NCBI GenBank assembly: GCA_900315015.1
Contig: OMXJ01000002.1
Coordinates: forward strand, 102,651-166,650
DNA from: an uncultured Eubacteriales bacterium
GTDB taxonomy: Bacteria; Bacillota; Clostridia; Lachnospirales; Lachnospiraceae
Length of the DNA: 64,000 nt
Direction of reading: 5' to 3'
This document shows positions 50,454 to 58,714 of the stretch, piece by piece; position 1 is the first letter of the stretch; each line of letters begins with the position of its first letter. The notes under the pieces were generated by a model. That model worked only from the letters and a program-made list of their open reading frames with translations, made no database searches and had not been told where the DNA came from. The translations under genes were made by a program, and so were the position numbers.

Positions 50454-51881
50454 TTATTCATGAAGCTTGTGAATTGTCTCTACCTTGATCATATTTGTGC
50501 TTCCACGGCTTCCACCGATCTTACCACCTGTAAGTACGACATTGTCGCCCATCTTTAAATCAAGTATCTTAGTTGCCTCTCTCATTGCGTTATAGAAAAT
50601 AACATCAAGAGATTCAAACTCTTCACAAAGAATTGGATATACGCCCCAGCTTAGTGCAAGCTTGCGGTATGCTCTCTCTGAAGTTGTCATTCCTATAATC
50701 TGAACCGGACAACGGAAACGGCTTACCATTCTAGCTGTAAGTCCACTAAGTGAGTTTACTACGATTGCCTTTGCATTTACATCTATAGCCATTGAGCAGG
50801 TTGAATGTGAAATAGCATCAAGGTTATTTCTAGTAACAAAGCCTGCATTCTTGAAACGCTTTTCATAATTAATGTGAGATTCTGTAAATTCTGCAACCTC
50901 TGACATTGTCTTAACTGCTTCTACAGGATGCTTTCCTGCTGCTGATTCTCCTGAGAGCATGATTGCTGATGCTCCGTCATATACAGCATTTGCTACGTCT
51001 GAGATTTCTGCTCTTGTAGGACGTACATTCTGAATCATTGATTCAAGCATTTCTGTAGCTATGATAACACGCTTTCCAAGCATACGGCACTTTGATACAA
51101 TATCCTTCTGGATAACTGGTACCTCCATGAAAGGTATCTCTACGCCAAGATCTCCTCTTGCTACCATTATGCCATCTACAATTTCTGAAATTTCTTCTAC
51201 ATTTTCAACACCTGCACGGTTCTCAATTTTAGCGATGATGTCGATATCCTTTCCTCCATTTTCATTGAGGAATTTACGAAGGCTAAGCGCATCTGCCTTT
51301 GTTGATACGAAGGATGCTGCAACATAATCTACATCATTTTCAATACCAAATAAAAGGTCTGCTTTATCCTGCTCGCTGAGGAATTCATTCTTAAGAAGCT
51401 TTCCCGGGAAGTTCATGCTCTTTTTATCTGAAAGCACGCCTCCTGCCTGTACTATTGTATGTACATTATGACCTTCTACTGCAATAACCTCGCACACTAC
51501 AAGTCCATTATTTACAAGAATCTTATCGCCCTTATCAAGATCATGGGCAAAACCCTTATAATTAACTGAAACGATTGTGTCATCACCCTCTATGTCATCT
51601 GTTGTGAAGGTAAATTCCTGTCCCTCCTCTAAGGTAACCTTATGGTCCTTAAACACACCAATACGATACTCTGGTCCCTTTGTATCGAGCATTATAGCTA
51701 TAGGAAGCCCTAATTCTTCACGTACCTGCTTAATATTTGCGATTTTTCCTGCCTGCTCCTCGTGAGTACCATGAGAGAAGTTAAGACGCGCTACATTCAT
51801 TCCTGCCTTGCACATTTCTCTTAACACTTCTACTGACTGACTTGATGGTCCTATGGTGCAGATAATTTTTGTCTTTCTCAT
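50454..51881 (-). CDS. pyk: Pyruvate kinase
   Basis: Makes pyruvate and ATP from phosphoenolpyruvate, the last step of glycolysis. The N-terminal barrel begins MRKTKIICTIGPSSQSVE with NVARLNFSHG and the active-site Lys segment DIIAKIENRAGVENV, then VARGDLGVEIP; the C-terminal domain is present. At 475 residues it lacks the PEP-utilising extra domain of about 110 residues found in Bacillus and several clostridial enzymes. RBS GGAAAGG. A TTGTTT/TATAAT pair with 16-base spacing about 110 bases upstream may be its promoter. It is monocistronic with its own terminator. Confidence 0.96.
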   Translation of the reverse strand: MRKTKIICTIGPSSQSVEVLREMCKAGMNVARLNFSHGTHEEQAGKIANIKQVREELGLPIAIMLDTKGPEYRIGVFKDHKVTLEEGQEFTFTTDDIEGDDTIVSVNYKGFAHDLDKGDKILVNNGLVVCEVIAVEGHNVHTIVQAGGVLSDKKSMNFPGKLLKNEFLSEQDKADLLFGIENDVDYVAASFVSTKADALSLRKFLNENGGKDIDIIAKIENRAGVENVEEISEIVDGIMVARGDLGVEIPFMEVPVIQKDIVSKCRMLGKRVIIATEMLESMIQNVRPTRAEISDVANAVYDGASAIMLSGESAAGKHPVEAVKTMSEVAEFTESHINYEKRFKNAGFVTRNNLDAISHSTCSMAIDVNAKAIVVNSLSGLTARMVSRFRCPVQIIGMTTSERAYRKLALSWGVYPILCEEFESLDVIFYNAMREATKILDLKMGDNVVLTGGKIGGSRGSTNMIKVETIHKLHE

Positions 51882-52058
51882 AAAAGCCTTTCCGATATTC
51901 TTATATTGTCCTTATTTTAAGGAATGTATATCTTTTCCCTGATTGCTATAATGCAACCTTCCTATTAATTGTTATTAAATTAACAATCTTCTCTATTATA
52001 CATCTTTTTTAAAATAAAACAACTAGATTTTGAAAAATCTTGCTTCTTTACTGAGTAT

Positions 52059-52712
52059 TTACCTCTCTTCTAGTAAAAAGCCCGGCAGATCCTTCATGCT
52101 CTCTGCAAGGAAAGAAAGGTAAGGCCTTACCTCATCATCACACGGCGTTTGATCTGGAATCATTATCACCTTACATCCTGCTCTATAGGCTGATAGAATC
52201 CCATTCGGAGAATCCTCTACTGCATAGGTCTCTTCCGGCTTAATATTCATTTTTTCACATGCATATAAATATATATCAGGCGCTGGCTTTCCGCATTTCA
52301 CCATTGTCGCACATATTACATCCGAAAAGTATTCTTCAAGCTCCATTTTTTCTAAATACTCTTTTGTTCTTTCTTCATCTGTAGCGGTAGCTACAGCAAG
52401 TCTAAAGCCCTTTTCCTTTAATATCCCCAAAGTCTCCTTTACATAAGGCTTTAGCTGGATTCCTTCTCTTTTAATAGCCTCCTTTATAAGCTCCATTCTT
52501 CTGCCTCTTATGATATTATAGGCTCTCTCGTCATTAAAGAAAGTATTTATTCTCTCTGTGGAAAAAGGTCTTCCTAGGCTTCTTAAGGAAAGCACCATTT
52601 CATCTGTCATTGGATATCCCGTCTCCTCCGAGGCTATCCTCCAATACTTCCTATAGTACTTTTCCGTATCTAAAAGAGTTCCATCCATATCAAATATGAT
52701 CGTATTATTCAA
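52059..52712 (-). CDS. HAD-family phosphatase/phosphoglucomutase-like protein
   Basis: A 217-residue member of the haloacid dehalogenase superfamily, beta-phosphoglucomutase-like subgroup. Motif I IIFDMDGTLLD is at residues 5-15, a helical cap domain follows, motif II is VATATD, the Lys is in MVKCGKPAPDIYLYA, and motif IV is AVEDSPNGILSAYRAG. The substrate cannot be predicted from the sequence. The start codon is TTG at 52712, preceded by GAGGTG. It lies 26 bases after the metallo-hydrolase gene on the same strand, so the two are cotranscribed. Confidence 0.85.
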   Translation of the reverse strand: MNNTIIFDMDGTLLDTEKYYRKYWRIASEETGYPMTDEMVLSLRSLGRPFSTERINTFFNDERAYNIIRGRRMELIKEAIKREGIQLKPYVKETLGILKEKGFRLAVATATDEERTKEYLEKMELEEYFSDVICATMVKCGKPAPDIYLYACEKMNIKPEETYAVEDSPNGILSAYRAGCKVIMIPDQTPCDDEVRPYLSFLAESMKDLPGFLLEER

Positions 52713-52738
52713 AATTCACCTCTTCTCTTTCTTTTAAA

Positions 52739-53611
52739 CTACTTTCCCTTTATTTCTATTCTATCTAATATTCCTTGAACACCCACATTTTGATGAGTTA
52801 AATACATTCTCGTAACATCTTCTATAAATTCCGCCTCTGCTCCGGTTTTACGGGCAATTTTTTCAAGAGAATATCCTTTATTAATGTATTTCATTATGCG
52901 GCTTACAAGCGAATATAGCTCTGCATTTTCTTTAGTATTTTCATGCCTTGTAAATGCCGATGCATTATTAATTGCAGTGCCTCCGCTTTCCGGCTTTTCT
53001 TTACCACCAAGACTATCTAGATCTTCTTTTGAAAGAACCGCCTTTTTTGCATGTCCATAGTTTATTTCTCCAGGTTTTAATGCAAATATCTTATTCCAGC
53101 TTTTTTCTATTTCAGTACCCCTATGAAGCTCTAACTCATAAATAGGATTTAAATCTCCAACGAATACGGCTCCCTCATCTAAAACGAGAGAAATGCTATC
53201 ATCACTGTGCCCTGGAGTGTATATTATTTCTCCCTCAAGGCCAAGGCTCTTTAAAAAAACTCTTGAATCAGAAATACTTATCACTTCTACTTCTTTATCA
53301 TCAATAGGAACAAAGCATTTATTCTTTTCTTTTTCAAAAATGGCATCTGCCGAATGAATATATCTCTCCTGCTCTCTAGCTACAATGATCTTAACTCCCT
53401 GCTTTTGAAGTTCTCCTGCAAGCCCCATATGGTCCGGATGAAAATGCGATATAAGAAGATATTTAATATCGCCTGCTTTAACGCCTTTTTCGCCCAATTC
53501 CCTATAAAATAAAGGAAGCGTGCCTGCCCAGGCAGTATCAAAGAGCATATATCCATCCTTTAGCTTTATAAGATAAGTATTTGTATTTGAATATTTTAAT
53601 ACGAAGTACAT
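52739..53611 (-). CDS. Metallo-beta-lactamase-fold hydrolase
   Basis: A 290-residue MBL-fold protein. The metal-binding motif HFHPDHMG is at about residues 55-62, followed by YTPGHSDDSISL (third His) and the Asp in VFVGDLNP. These ligands support a two-metal hydrolase, as in glyoxalase II-like enzymes. The C-terminal 70 residues (IMKYINKGYSLEKIARKTGA) are helical, and could be a small DNA- or protein-binding extension. It overlaps the tatD gene by 16 bases, so translation is coupled. The substrate is unknown. Confidence 0.85.
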   Translation of the reverse strand: MYFVLKYSNTNTYLIKLKDGYMLFDTAWAGTLPLFYRELGEKGVKAGDIKYLLISHFHPDHMGLAGELQKQGVKIIVAREQERYIHSADAIFEKEKNKCFVPIDDKEVEVISISDSRVFLKSLGLEGEIIYTPGHSDDSISLVLDEGAVFVGDLNPIYELELHRGTEIEKSWNKIFALKPGEINYGHAKKAVLSKEDLDSLGGKEKPESGGTAINNASAFTRHENTKENAELYSLVSRIMKYINKGYSLEKIARKTGAEAEFIEDVTRMYLTHQNVGVQGILDRIEIKGK

Positions 53612-54426
53612 AATTTAAAGACCCTTTCGGTATTATCCCTTGCAGCTTTTTTTAGCTCTTCTTCATCTACCTTCATGTATCCTGCTAGAGCCCTTGCTAC
53701 ATAAACTATATTTTGAGGAACATTTACGCTGCCAAGTCCCTTTATTCCTCTTGGTATGAGATAAGGTGCATCAGTTTCTATGAGAACTCTTGATAAAGGA
53801 AGTATCTCTACTGCATCTCTTAAATCATCTGCCCTTCTATTATCTAGTATCCAGCCCGTTATTCCTATTGAAAAGCCAAGCTCTAAAAGTTCTTCTAATT
53901 CCTTTTTATTTCCGGTATAGCAATGCACAACAGACCTCTCTGCTACACTTCTATGCTCTTTAAATATCTTTATGAAATCCTCTGCTGCATCTCTTTCGTG
54001 AAGAAACATCGGATATCCTAATTCCTCTGCTATTTCAATCTGTTTCTTTAAGCAATTTAGCTGATTATTCTTTTCTGAAAACATTCTGTTATAATCAAGG
54101 CCGGCTTCTCCTACAGCAACTACTTTCGGATTAGTCTTTATAATTTCCCTGATTCTTTTAAAATCCTTTTCACTTGCTCCATCAGCATTGTGAGGATGAA
54201 TTCCTGCTGTTCCATACACAGGATAATCCGCCTTACCTCTATTTAAAAGATACTTATTTACCTTTTCATCATCTTTCATATCAGCGCCTGTAAGAATGCA
54301 GCACACCTTATTTTCCTCTGCTTCTTTTATTATCTTTTCAGGATCTTTAAACTGCCTGCAGAACAGATTGAGTCCTATGTCATAATAATCTATCATTCTA
54401 TATTTCTTTTCAACTAATTTTTCCAT
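53596..54426 (-). CDS. tatD: TatD-family deoxyribonuclease
   Basis: Metal-dependent nuclease of the TIM-barrel amidohydrolase group, linked to DNA processing or repair. The opening YYDIGLNLFCRQF follows the true-TatD form (DIGxNL) rather than the YcfH form (DTHCHLD), so the N-terminal HxH is naturally absent. Other ligands are present: AGIHPH, AVGEAGLDYNR, MFLHERDA, VVHCYTGNKKE and LIETDAPYL. At 276 residues it matches the family length. It overlaps the MBL gene by 16 bases and follows the histidine phosphatase gene after a repeat tract. Confidence 0.9.
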   Translation of the reverse strand: MEKLVEKKYRMIDYYDIGLNLFCRQFKDPEKIIKEAEENKVCCILTGADMKDDEKVNKYLLNRGKADYPVYGTAGIHPHNADGASEKDFKRIREIIKTNPKVVAVGEAGLDYNRMFSEKNNQLNCLKKQIEIAEELGYPMFLHERDAAEDFIKIFKEHRSVAERSVVHCYTGNKKELEELLELGFSIGITGWILDNRRADDLRDAVEILPLSRVLIETDAPYLIPRGIKGLGSVNVPQNIVYVARALAGYMKVDEEELKKAARDNTERVFKLCTSY

Positions 54427-54520
54427 TTGTTTCCATCTCTTTCCATTCCATTTTTATCATTTAAGCCTATTTACTCTATATATGCTTTTGGTTATTTAGC
54501 TCTTTTACCATATGTTTGCC

Positions 54521-54607
54521 TTTTGCTCACTTGCTTTATTTTGTTCGATAACTTCCTTTTGCTCACTTGCTTTATTTTGTTCAATAGCTGCTTTTTACTC
54601 ACTTCTC
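54521..54607. repeat. Tandem repeat, 2.4 copies of 36 bp
   Basis: Units starting TTTTGCTCACTTGCTTTATT at 54521 and 54557, and a third partial one at 54593 (TTTTACTCAC). The array ends exactly at the stop codon of the histidine phosphatase gene (54607) and lies upstream of the tatD start. No coding function is apparent. Confidence 0.8.
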
Positions 54608-55188
54608 TATATTTTTTCTACCGCTAATATCTCTATTAATTTAAAGGTATGATTATCATAAGAAAAATGCATAATAGAGCAATTTCCTACTCTCTCAAGA
54701 CTTTTAGCTTTCTCTGGCTCAACTTTACTAAGGAAACAATAGGAGGCATTTCCATGCGAAACTGCAAGAACGCATTTATGGTCTTCCTTTTCCATAATAT
54801 CAGTTAATGCTCCATATATCCTCTCTTGAAGCATTTCCTTCGTTTCTCCTTCAAAGTTCTTAAAGAGATATTCAAAAAGCTCTACACTTCCTGATTTAAA
54901 ACCTGCACTGCTCCAGATATCTCCCTCTGCCTCATAGAAATTTCTTTCCTTTAAGCTTTTAAGTCTTGTATAGGATACCTTTCCCTCTGTAACTATTTCA
55001 AGCGTATCTGAGGCCCTTTCACTACTTGAGGAATAATAATGATCAAACTTAATATCCTTTATAAGCTCTCTTGCCGCCTTTGCCTGCTCTATACCAAGCT
55101 CTGTCAGCGGTGCATCGCACCATCCCTGCAGCATTTTCTTTTTATTAAACAGAGTCTGTCCATGTCTCATTAAATATAAATCCTTCAT
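54607..55188 (-). CDS. Histidine phosphatase family protein (phosphoglycerate mutase-like)
   Basis: A 193-residue phosphohydrolase of the branch-1 histidine phosphatase group. The catalytic motif YLMRHGQTLFN at residues 5-15 carries the phosphorylated His (His9). The second His is in VSHGNASYCF, and the Arg in SSSERASDTLE. It is shorter than glycolytic phosphoglycerate mutase (about 250) and lacks its tail, so a general phosphatase or CobC-like role is more likely. The SD is weak (GGTG). The neighbouring genes give no clear pathway. Confidence 0.88.
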   Translation of the reverse strand: MKDLYLMRHGQTLFNKKKMLQGWCDAPLTELGIEQAKAARELIKDIKFDHYYSSSSERASDTLEIVTEGKVSYTRLKSLKERNFYEAEGDIWSSAGFKSGSVELFEYLFKNFEGETKEMLQERIYGALTDIMEKEDHKCVLAVSHGNASYCFLSKVEPEKAKSLERVGNCSIMHFSYDNHTFKLIEILAVEKI

Positions 55189-55268
55189 TTTTTTTCACCA
55201 TATTTCTCTACAATCATTTTTTACAATTTTTAAACTACTTCTTCAAATAAAAACTAACATCATTATAA

Positions 55269-55308
55269 CAAAAAAGCGAAACAAAGTATAGACTTTATTT
55301 CGCTTTTT
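55269..55308 (-). terminator. Intrinsic terminator after the DUF6440 gene
   Basis: AAAAAGCGAAA (55271-55281) and TTTCGCTTTTT (55298-55308) form a perfect 11-bp stem with T and A runs at the ends. It is about 155 bases past the stop at 55463; the space between contains loosely repeated ATTATATGC-like AT-rich DNA. Confidence 0.85.
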
Positions 55309-55462
55309 GTAATTATTATTTCTATAGATTTTTACTATTTTTCATGCCATTTTTAATATACGCCTACTTATTATATGCTCTCATTTATTATATAAGCCCT
55401 TTTATTATCCGAGCCATATATATTCTGAGTCCTTTATTACATGGTAAATTTAACTTCTACTT

Positions 55463-55702
55463 TTAAAGCAGGGAATTCTTCTGATTTGCATTTAATTCCT
55501 TTGCCATCCAGCCATAATCAAATTTATTAGTATCATTTATTATAGGCTTTCCTTCTTCATTAACAAGCACCGTAAGCCCTGTTTTTCCTCCGGATGTAAG
55601 CAGCATGTAATTTACACCCGTGGCTTTATCCATCCAAATTTCCACTCCAGAGAATATTCCTTGCTTATATATTCTCTCGAATCTATCCTCTGTTACTGCC
55701 AT
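55463..55702 (-). CDS. DUF6440-like small protein
   Basis: The start at 55702 is preferred because AGAGGTGG lies just before it; a longer frame from 55765 has no SD. The 79-residue protein contains FERIYKQGIFSGVEIWMDKATGVNYML and GGKTGLTVLVNEEGKPII, the pattern of the DUF6440 family, thought to be small beta-rich cytoplasmic proteins. There is no signal or membrane helix. The function is unknown. It seems monocistronic, with a terminator downstream and a 177-base gap to the metallophosphoesterase gene upstream. Confidence 0.78.
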   Translation of the reverse strand: MAVTEDRFERIYKQGIFSGVEIWMDKATGVNYMLLTSGGKTGLTVLVNEEGKPIINDTNKFDYGWMAKELNANQKNSLL

Positions 55703-55943
55703 ATCATCCACCTCTTTTCGTGTAAGTATCAAAAGTTCTTTTGTGCCAAATAGGACAAGTCTCATTCATTTATGCCCTAACACAGGTTAATCATACCAAA
55801 AATCCGCTTATTTGTAAATATTTTCTGAGCAATTTTAATTATTTGTATTTTACAAAAAATGCAACTTCTACTATTATATTATTTTCAAAATTTAAAGCCT
55901 AAATTATACCACTATCATGGTTAAAATTATAATGCATGAAATA

Positions 55944-56519
55944 CTACTGATAATTCACTATTTCTTTTAATGTCCTTGGCGTATAATTAATCCATGGCTT
56001 CATACAGCCTACATTATAGGCCTTTATTTCCTTATCCGGCGTATGTATGCTTCCAGTCTGAGAGAGCTCTTTTAGGGCCTTTTGATAAAGTTCATCCTCG
56101 GTACTATTATGAGTATGACCATATAATAATATGGTGCCGCTTCTCATCCCCTTCCAGCTATAAATCGGATAATGAAAAAGCACCAGCTTCTTATTTACTC
56201 CGTCAACCGAATCCGTTACTTCCTTGTAATCACAGACCTCTTCAAAGAGCTGCTTATATCTATAGTCCTTTAGGTCATCATGATTTCCCTTAACTAGGAT
56301 TTTTTTGCCTCTAAGCCTTGCAACAAGTGAAATCAGCTCTTCGCTATTTCCCTTAAGACTTATATCTCCTAAAATATACACTGTATCGCCGTTATTTACT
56401 GTCTCGTTCCAGTTCTTTAATACTTCCTCGTTCATTTCTTCTATAGTATTAAAAGGCCTCTTATCAAAATCCAGAGCTGCTGGATGAAATAGATGAAGAT
56501 CACTTATATAATAATTCAT
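55944..56519 (-). CDS. Metallophosphoesterase
   Basis: A 191-residue calcineurin-like phosphoesterase. Metal ligands appear in order: SDLHLFH (residues 6-12), LGDIS, KGNHDD, FHYP and YGHTHN. The short length and the arrangement match the YfcE/YvnB-type stand-alone phosphodiesterases found in phage and bacterial genomes, and the PF-type opening PFNTIEEMNEEVLKNW is typical. RBS GGGAGG. The substrate cannot be predicted. It is the last minus-strand gene before the plus-strand DUF1836 gene. Confidence 0.88.
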   Translation of the reverse strand: MNYYISDLHLFHPAALDFDKRPFNTIEEMNEEVLKNWNETVNNGDTVYILGDISLKGNSEELISLVARLRGKKILVKGNHDDLKDYRYKQLFEEVCDYKEVTDSVDGVNKKLVLFHYPIYSWKGMRSGTILLYGHTHNSTEDELYQKALKELSQTGSIHTPDKEIKAYNVGCMKPWINYTPRTLKEIVNYQ

Positions 56520-56847
56520 ATTTTCCTCCCTTCAAAGCTACTATAATTCTATCATTCAACGCATTTTTAGTCAACTTTATATTGTATTTTTATCGTAAGC
56601 GGCGAAAATATGAGGATAAATGAGGATACATAAGATTAAACGAGGATAATAAGTATTTTTGTGAAATTCTTCATTTAAGTCCTTTTTAAAATCTTTAGAT
56701 TGTATTTGACGTTCATTTGAACTTATGATATAATCATTTTACTGTTTAGGTTCATATGAACTTATTTTTATAAGTTATCATATGCCAGTATGTATATATT
56801 TATGTATACACAGCCTATATTAAAAATTTGAAAGGAGGTCCTGATCA
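56520..56847. other. Divergent intergenic region with paired operators
   Basis: Holds the promoter and operators of the DUF1836 gene at 56706-56761, described separately. Bases 56580-56700 contain short GAGGATAA-type repeats (ATGAGGATAAATGAGGATAC) but no gene. Nothing clear serves the metallophosphoesterase gene. Confidence 0.5.
56706..56761 (+). promoter_or_regulatory. DUF1836 gene promoter with two operator-like palindromes
   Basis: TTGACG (56706-56711), 17-base spacer, TATAAT (56729-56734). GTTCATTTGAAC (56711-56722) overlaps the -35 and spacer; GTTCATATGAAC (56750-56761), a perfect palindrome, lies after the expected transcription start. Both continue with CTTAT or TTAT, so the common sequence is GTTCATWTGAACTTAT. 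Centres are 39 bp apart. This is the classic layout for a repressor site pair, probably for the gene's own HTH product. Confidence 0.7.
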
Positions 56848-57426
56848 ATGCTATTATTTATTCCCGGGTCGATCCTGGAAATGAGTGAAGCTTATAAGGA
56901 TGATGCTTTTTCAGCATTCTCCCCATTTTTGAAAGCTACCGGAGGAATTACACTTTCTCAACTTTCAAAGCTTACTGGTCTTGAAGGTTCAACAATCTCA
57001 AACTGGATCAAGCGCGGATGGGTGGTCCCGACTACCGGAAAAAGATACTCTGATAAGCAGGTCATACGAATCCTGCTTATAAATATGCTTCGAGGAGCTA
57101 TTAAACTCGAGGAAATAGCAGAGCTGCTACGATACATAAACGGCGATGTAGAAAACGAAATGGACGATATCTTAAATGATATCCCTCTATATAATCTACT
57201 AGTCAGCATTATTTATGATATCGAAGCAACAAATAAAATCGGCATTGATTCTGATAACATCCGATCATTTATCACCAAGGCCGTAGATAATTATTCATCT
57301 ATTCATTCCGGTGAGATAAAGGATGAGAAAAAGCTCTGTGACACATTAGAAATAATGGTCCTTGGCTATCACATCACCCAGCTTAGAAATTCACTTTTAT
57401 CTAAGCTCGAAATCATTTACACTTAA
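56848..57426 (+). CDS. DUF1836 family HTH protein
   Basis: A 192-residue protein of the DUF1836 family (BS_ykrK-like), with a MerR/HTH-like segment at about 32-60: GITLSQLSKLTGLEGSTISN, then WIKRGWVV and YSDKQVIRILLINMLR. The rest is helical. The family is regarded as transcription-regulator-like. The N-terminus is well supported by AAAGGAGGT 8 bases before the ATG. The palindrome pair in its own promoter suggests autoregulation. It precedes an SPFH protein gene by 53 bases, so it may control that gene too. No partner protein is recognised. Confidence 0.85.
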   Translation: MLLFIPGSILEMSEAYKDDAFSAFSPFLKATGGITLSQLSKLTGLEGSTISNWIKRGWVVPTTGKRYSDKQVIRILLINMLRGAIKLEEIAELLRYINGDVENEMDDILNDIPLYNLLVSIIYDIEATNKIGIDSDNIRSFITKAVDNYSSIHSGEIKDEKKLCDTLEIMVLGYHITQLRNSLLSKLEIIYT

Positions 57427-57479
57427 ACTTTAGTTATCCTTTTGATAACTATCAAATTAATTTATTTAGGAGAAAAAAT

Positions 57480-58436
57480 ATGTCAACAGCAAATGTAAAC
57501 AATCAAAAACTTCAGAAAAAGGGCGGAGCTATTGCTAAGGTAGTAGTTATTATAATTATTTTAGCTGCTATTATTTCCGCTTCCTTCACAATCGTTCCAG
57601 CTGGTAATACCGGTGTTGTTCTTACTCTTGGTAAGGTTTCATCTAGTACCTTCTCAGAAGGCTTCCACTTCAAGGTTCCTTTTGTTCAGGAAGTTGAGAT
57701 CTTAAGCAACAAGATTCAGGTTTATGAGACACCTTCTTCAGCTGTTTCTAAGGACTTACAGAATGTAAGCAGCACAATTTCTGTTAACTATCGTCTTGTT
57801 TCTGATATGTCAGATGATATGTTCAAGAATGTTGGTACTGATTACCAGACAATTCTTATTAGCCCTGCCGTTCAGGAATGCATGAAGAGCATTTCTTCAA
57901 GATACACTGCAGAGCAGCTCATTACTGAGCGTTCAGCTGTAGGTGATGAAGTTAAGGCTCAGCTAGAAGCAAGACTTAATTCTTATGGTATTTATATTGA
58001 AAAATTCAACATCGTAAACTTTGATTTCTCAGAAGAATTCAATCAGGCCATCGAAGCTAAGCAGGTTGCTGAACAGAACCTTCTTAAGACAAAGACCGAG
58101 CAGGAACAGGCTGTTGCTATTGCAGAATCTCAGGCTAAGCAGAAGGTTATCGCTGCAAAGGCAGAGGCTGATGCTATTAAAGCAAAGGCACAGGCTCAGG
58201 CAGAGGCTAACAAGCTCATCAACGACTCTCTTTCTGAAAAGGTTATTACCTATCAGCAAATTGAAAAGTGGGATGGCGTAATGCCTAAGTTCCTTGGCGG
58301 TGACAATGCCGGAATGCTCTTTAGCATTTCAGCTGATGATGACGATTCAGCTTCAACTTCAAAGTCAGTAAAAACAAATAATACTTCAAATACAACATCT
58401 AATACAGCTACAGAAAATAGCGATGCTAACGAGTAA
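57480..58436 (+). CDS. SPFH/band 7 (prohibitin-like) membrane protein
   Basis: A 318-residue protein anchored by one N-terminal helix (about 20-38), then the SPFH domain (about 40-200; VPAGNTGVVLTLGKVSSSTF) and a coiled-coil rich in Ala, Glu, Gln and Lys (about 190-255). The C-terminal 40 residues are Ser/Thr/Asn-rich and low-complexity. This is the prohibitin/HflK-C/stomatin layout: oligomeric ring-like scaffolds on the membrane that work with AAA proteases. No FtsH is in the window. RBS AGGAGA precedes the ATG. It probably belongs to the same unit as the DUF1836 gene. Confidence 0.9.
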   Translation: MSTANVNNQKLQKKGGAIAKVVVIIIILAAIISASFTIVPAGNTGVVLTLGKVSSSTFSEGFHFKVPFVQEVEILSNKIQVYETPSSAVSKDLQNVSSTISVNYRLVSDMSDDMFKNVGTDYQTILISPAVQECMKSISSRYTAEQLITERSAVGDEVKAQLEARLNSYGIYIEKFNIVNFDFSEEFNQAIEAKQVAEQNLLKTKTEQEQAVAIAESQAKQKVIAAKAEADAIKAKAQAQAEANKLINDSLSEKVITYQQIEKWDGVMPKFLGGDNAGMLFSISADDDDSASTSKSVKTNNTSNTTSNTATENSDANE

Positions 58437-58535
58437 TTTACAGCTTATAGCTATAAGGTAAAGCTTTAGAATAGCCCTAACATTGTTTTAGTACAGCTTT
58501 ATTAGAAATTTTGAAACAAACTATAGTAAACTTAC

Positions 58536-58576
58536 AAAAAGGCGCCGCAGCATTGTTTTAATGCTGCGGCGCTTCT
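58536..58576. terminator. Strong terminator after SPFH gene
   Basis: GCGCCGCAGCATT (58542-58554) pairs exactly with AATGCTGCGGCGC (58560-58572) around a 5-base loop, preceded by AAAAAG and followed by TTCT. It serves the plus-strand unit and, with its preceding A run, can also help stop GH5 transcription from the other side. Confidence 0.85.
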
Positions 58577-58580
58577 ATTG

Positions 58581-58631
58581 CTTCTTCACTACTGTTACTT
58601 CTTCGCTGCCACTACTTCTTCACTACTATCT
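58581..58631. repeat. Tandem repeat, three copies of 17 bp
   Basis: CTTCTTCACTACTGTTA, CTTCTTCGCTGCCACTA and CTTCTTCACTACTATCT follow each other at 58581, 58598 and 58615. They lie 84 bases past the GH5 stop on the minus strand. A further ATTACTTCT follows in the same style. Confidence 0.65.
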
Positions 58632-58714
58632 CTTATATTACTTCTGGCTATTTCGATCTTTAAAAACTGAAATTTATAAATTTGCGGTGTAGAATCGTTT
58701 CTATACCGCTTTTA

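Noticed and set aside
53596..54426. TatD with missing HxH metal site as a sign of inactivity
   Set aside because: The DIGxNL opening is the normal form in the true TatD subgroup; the remaining ligands are all present.
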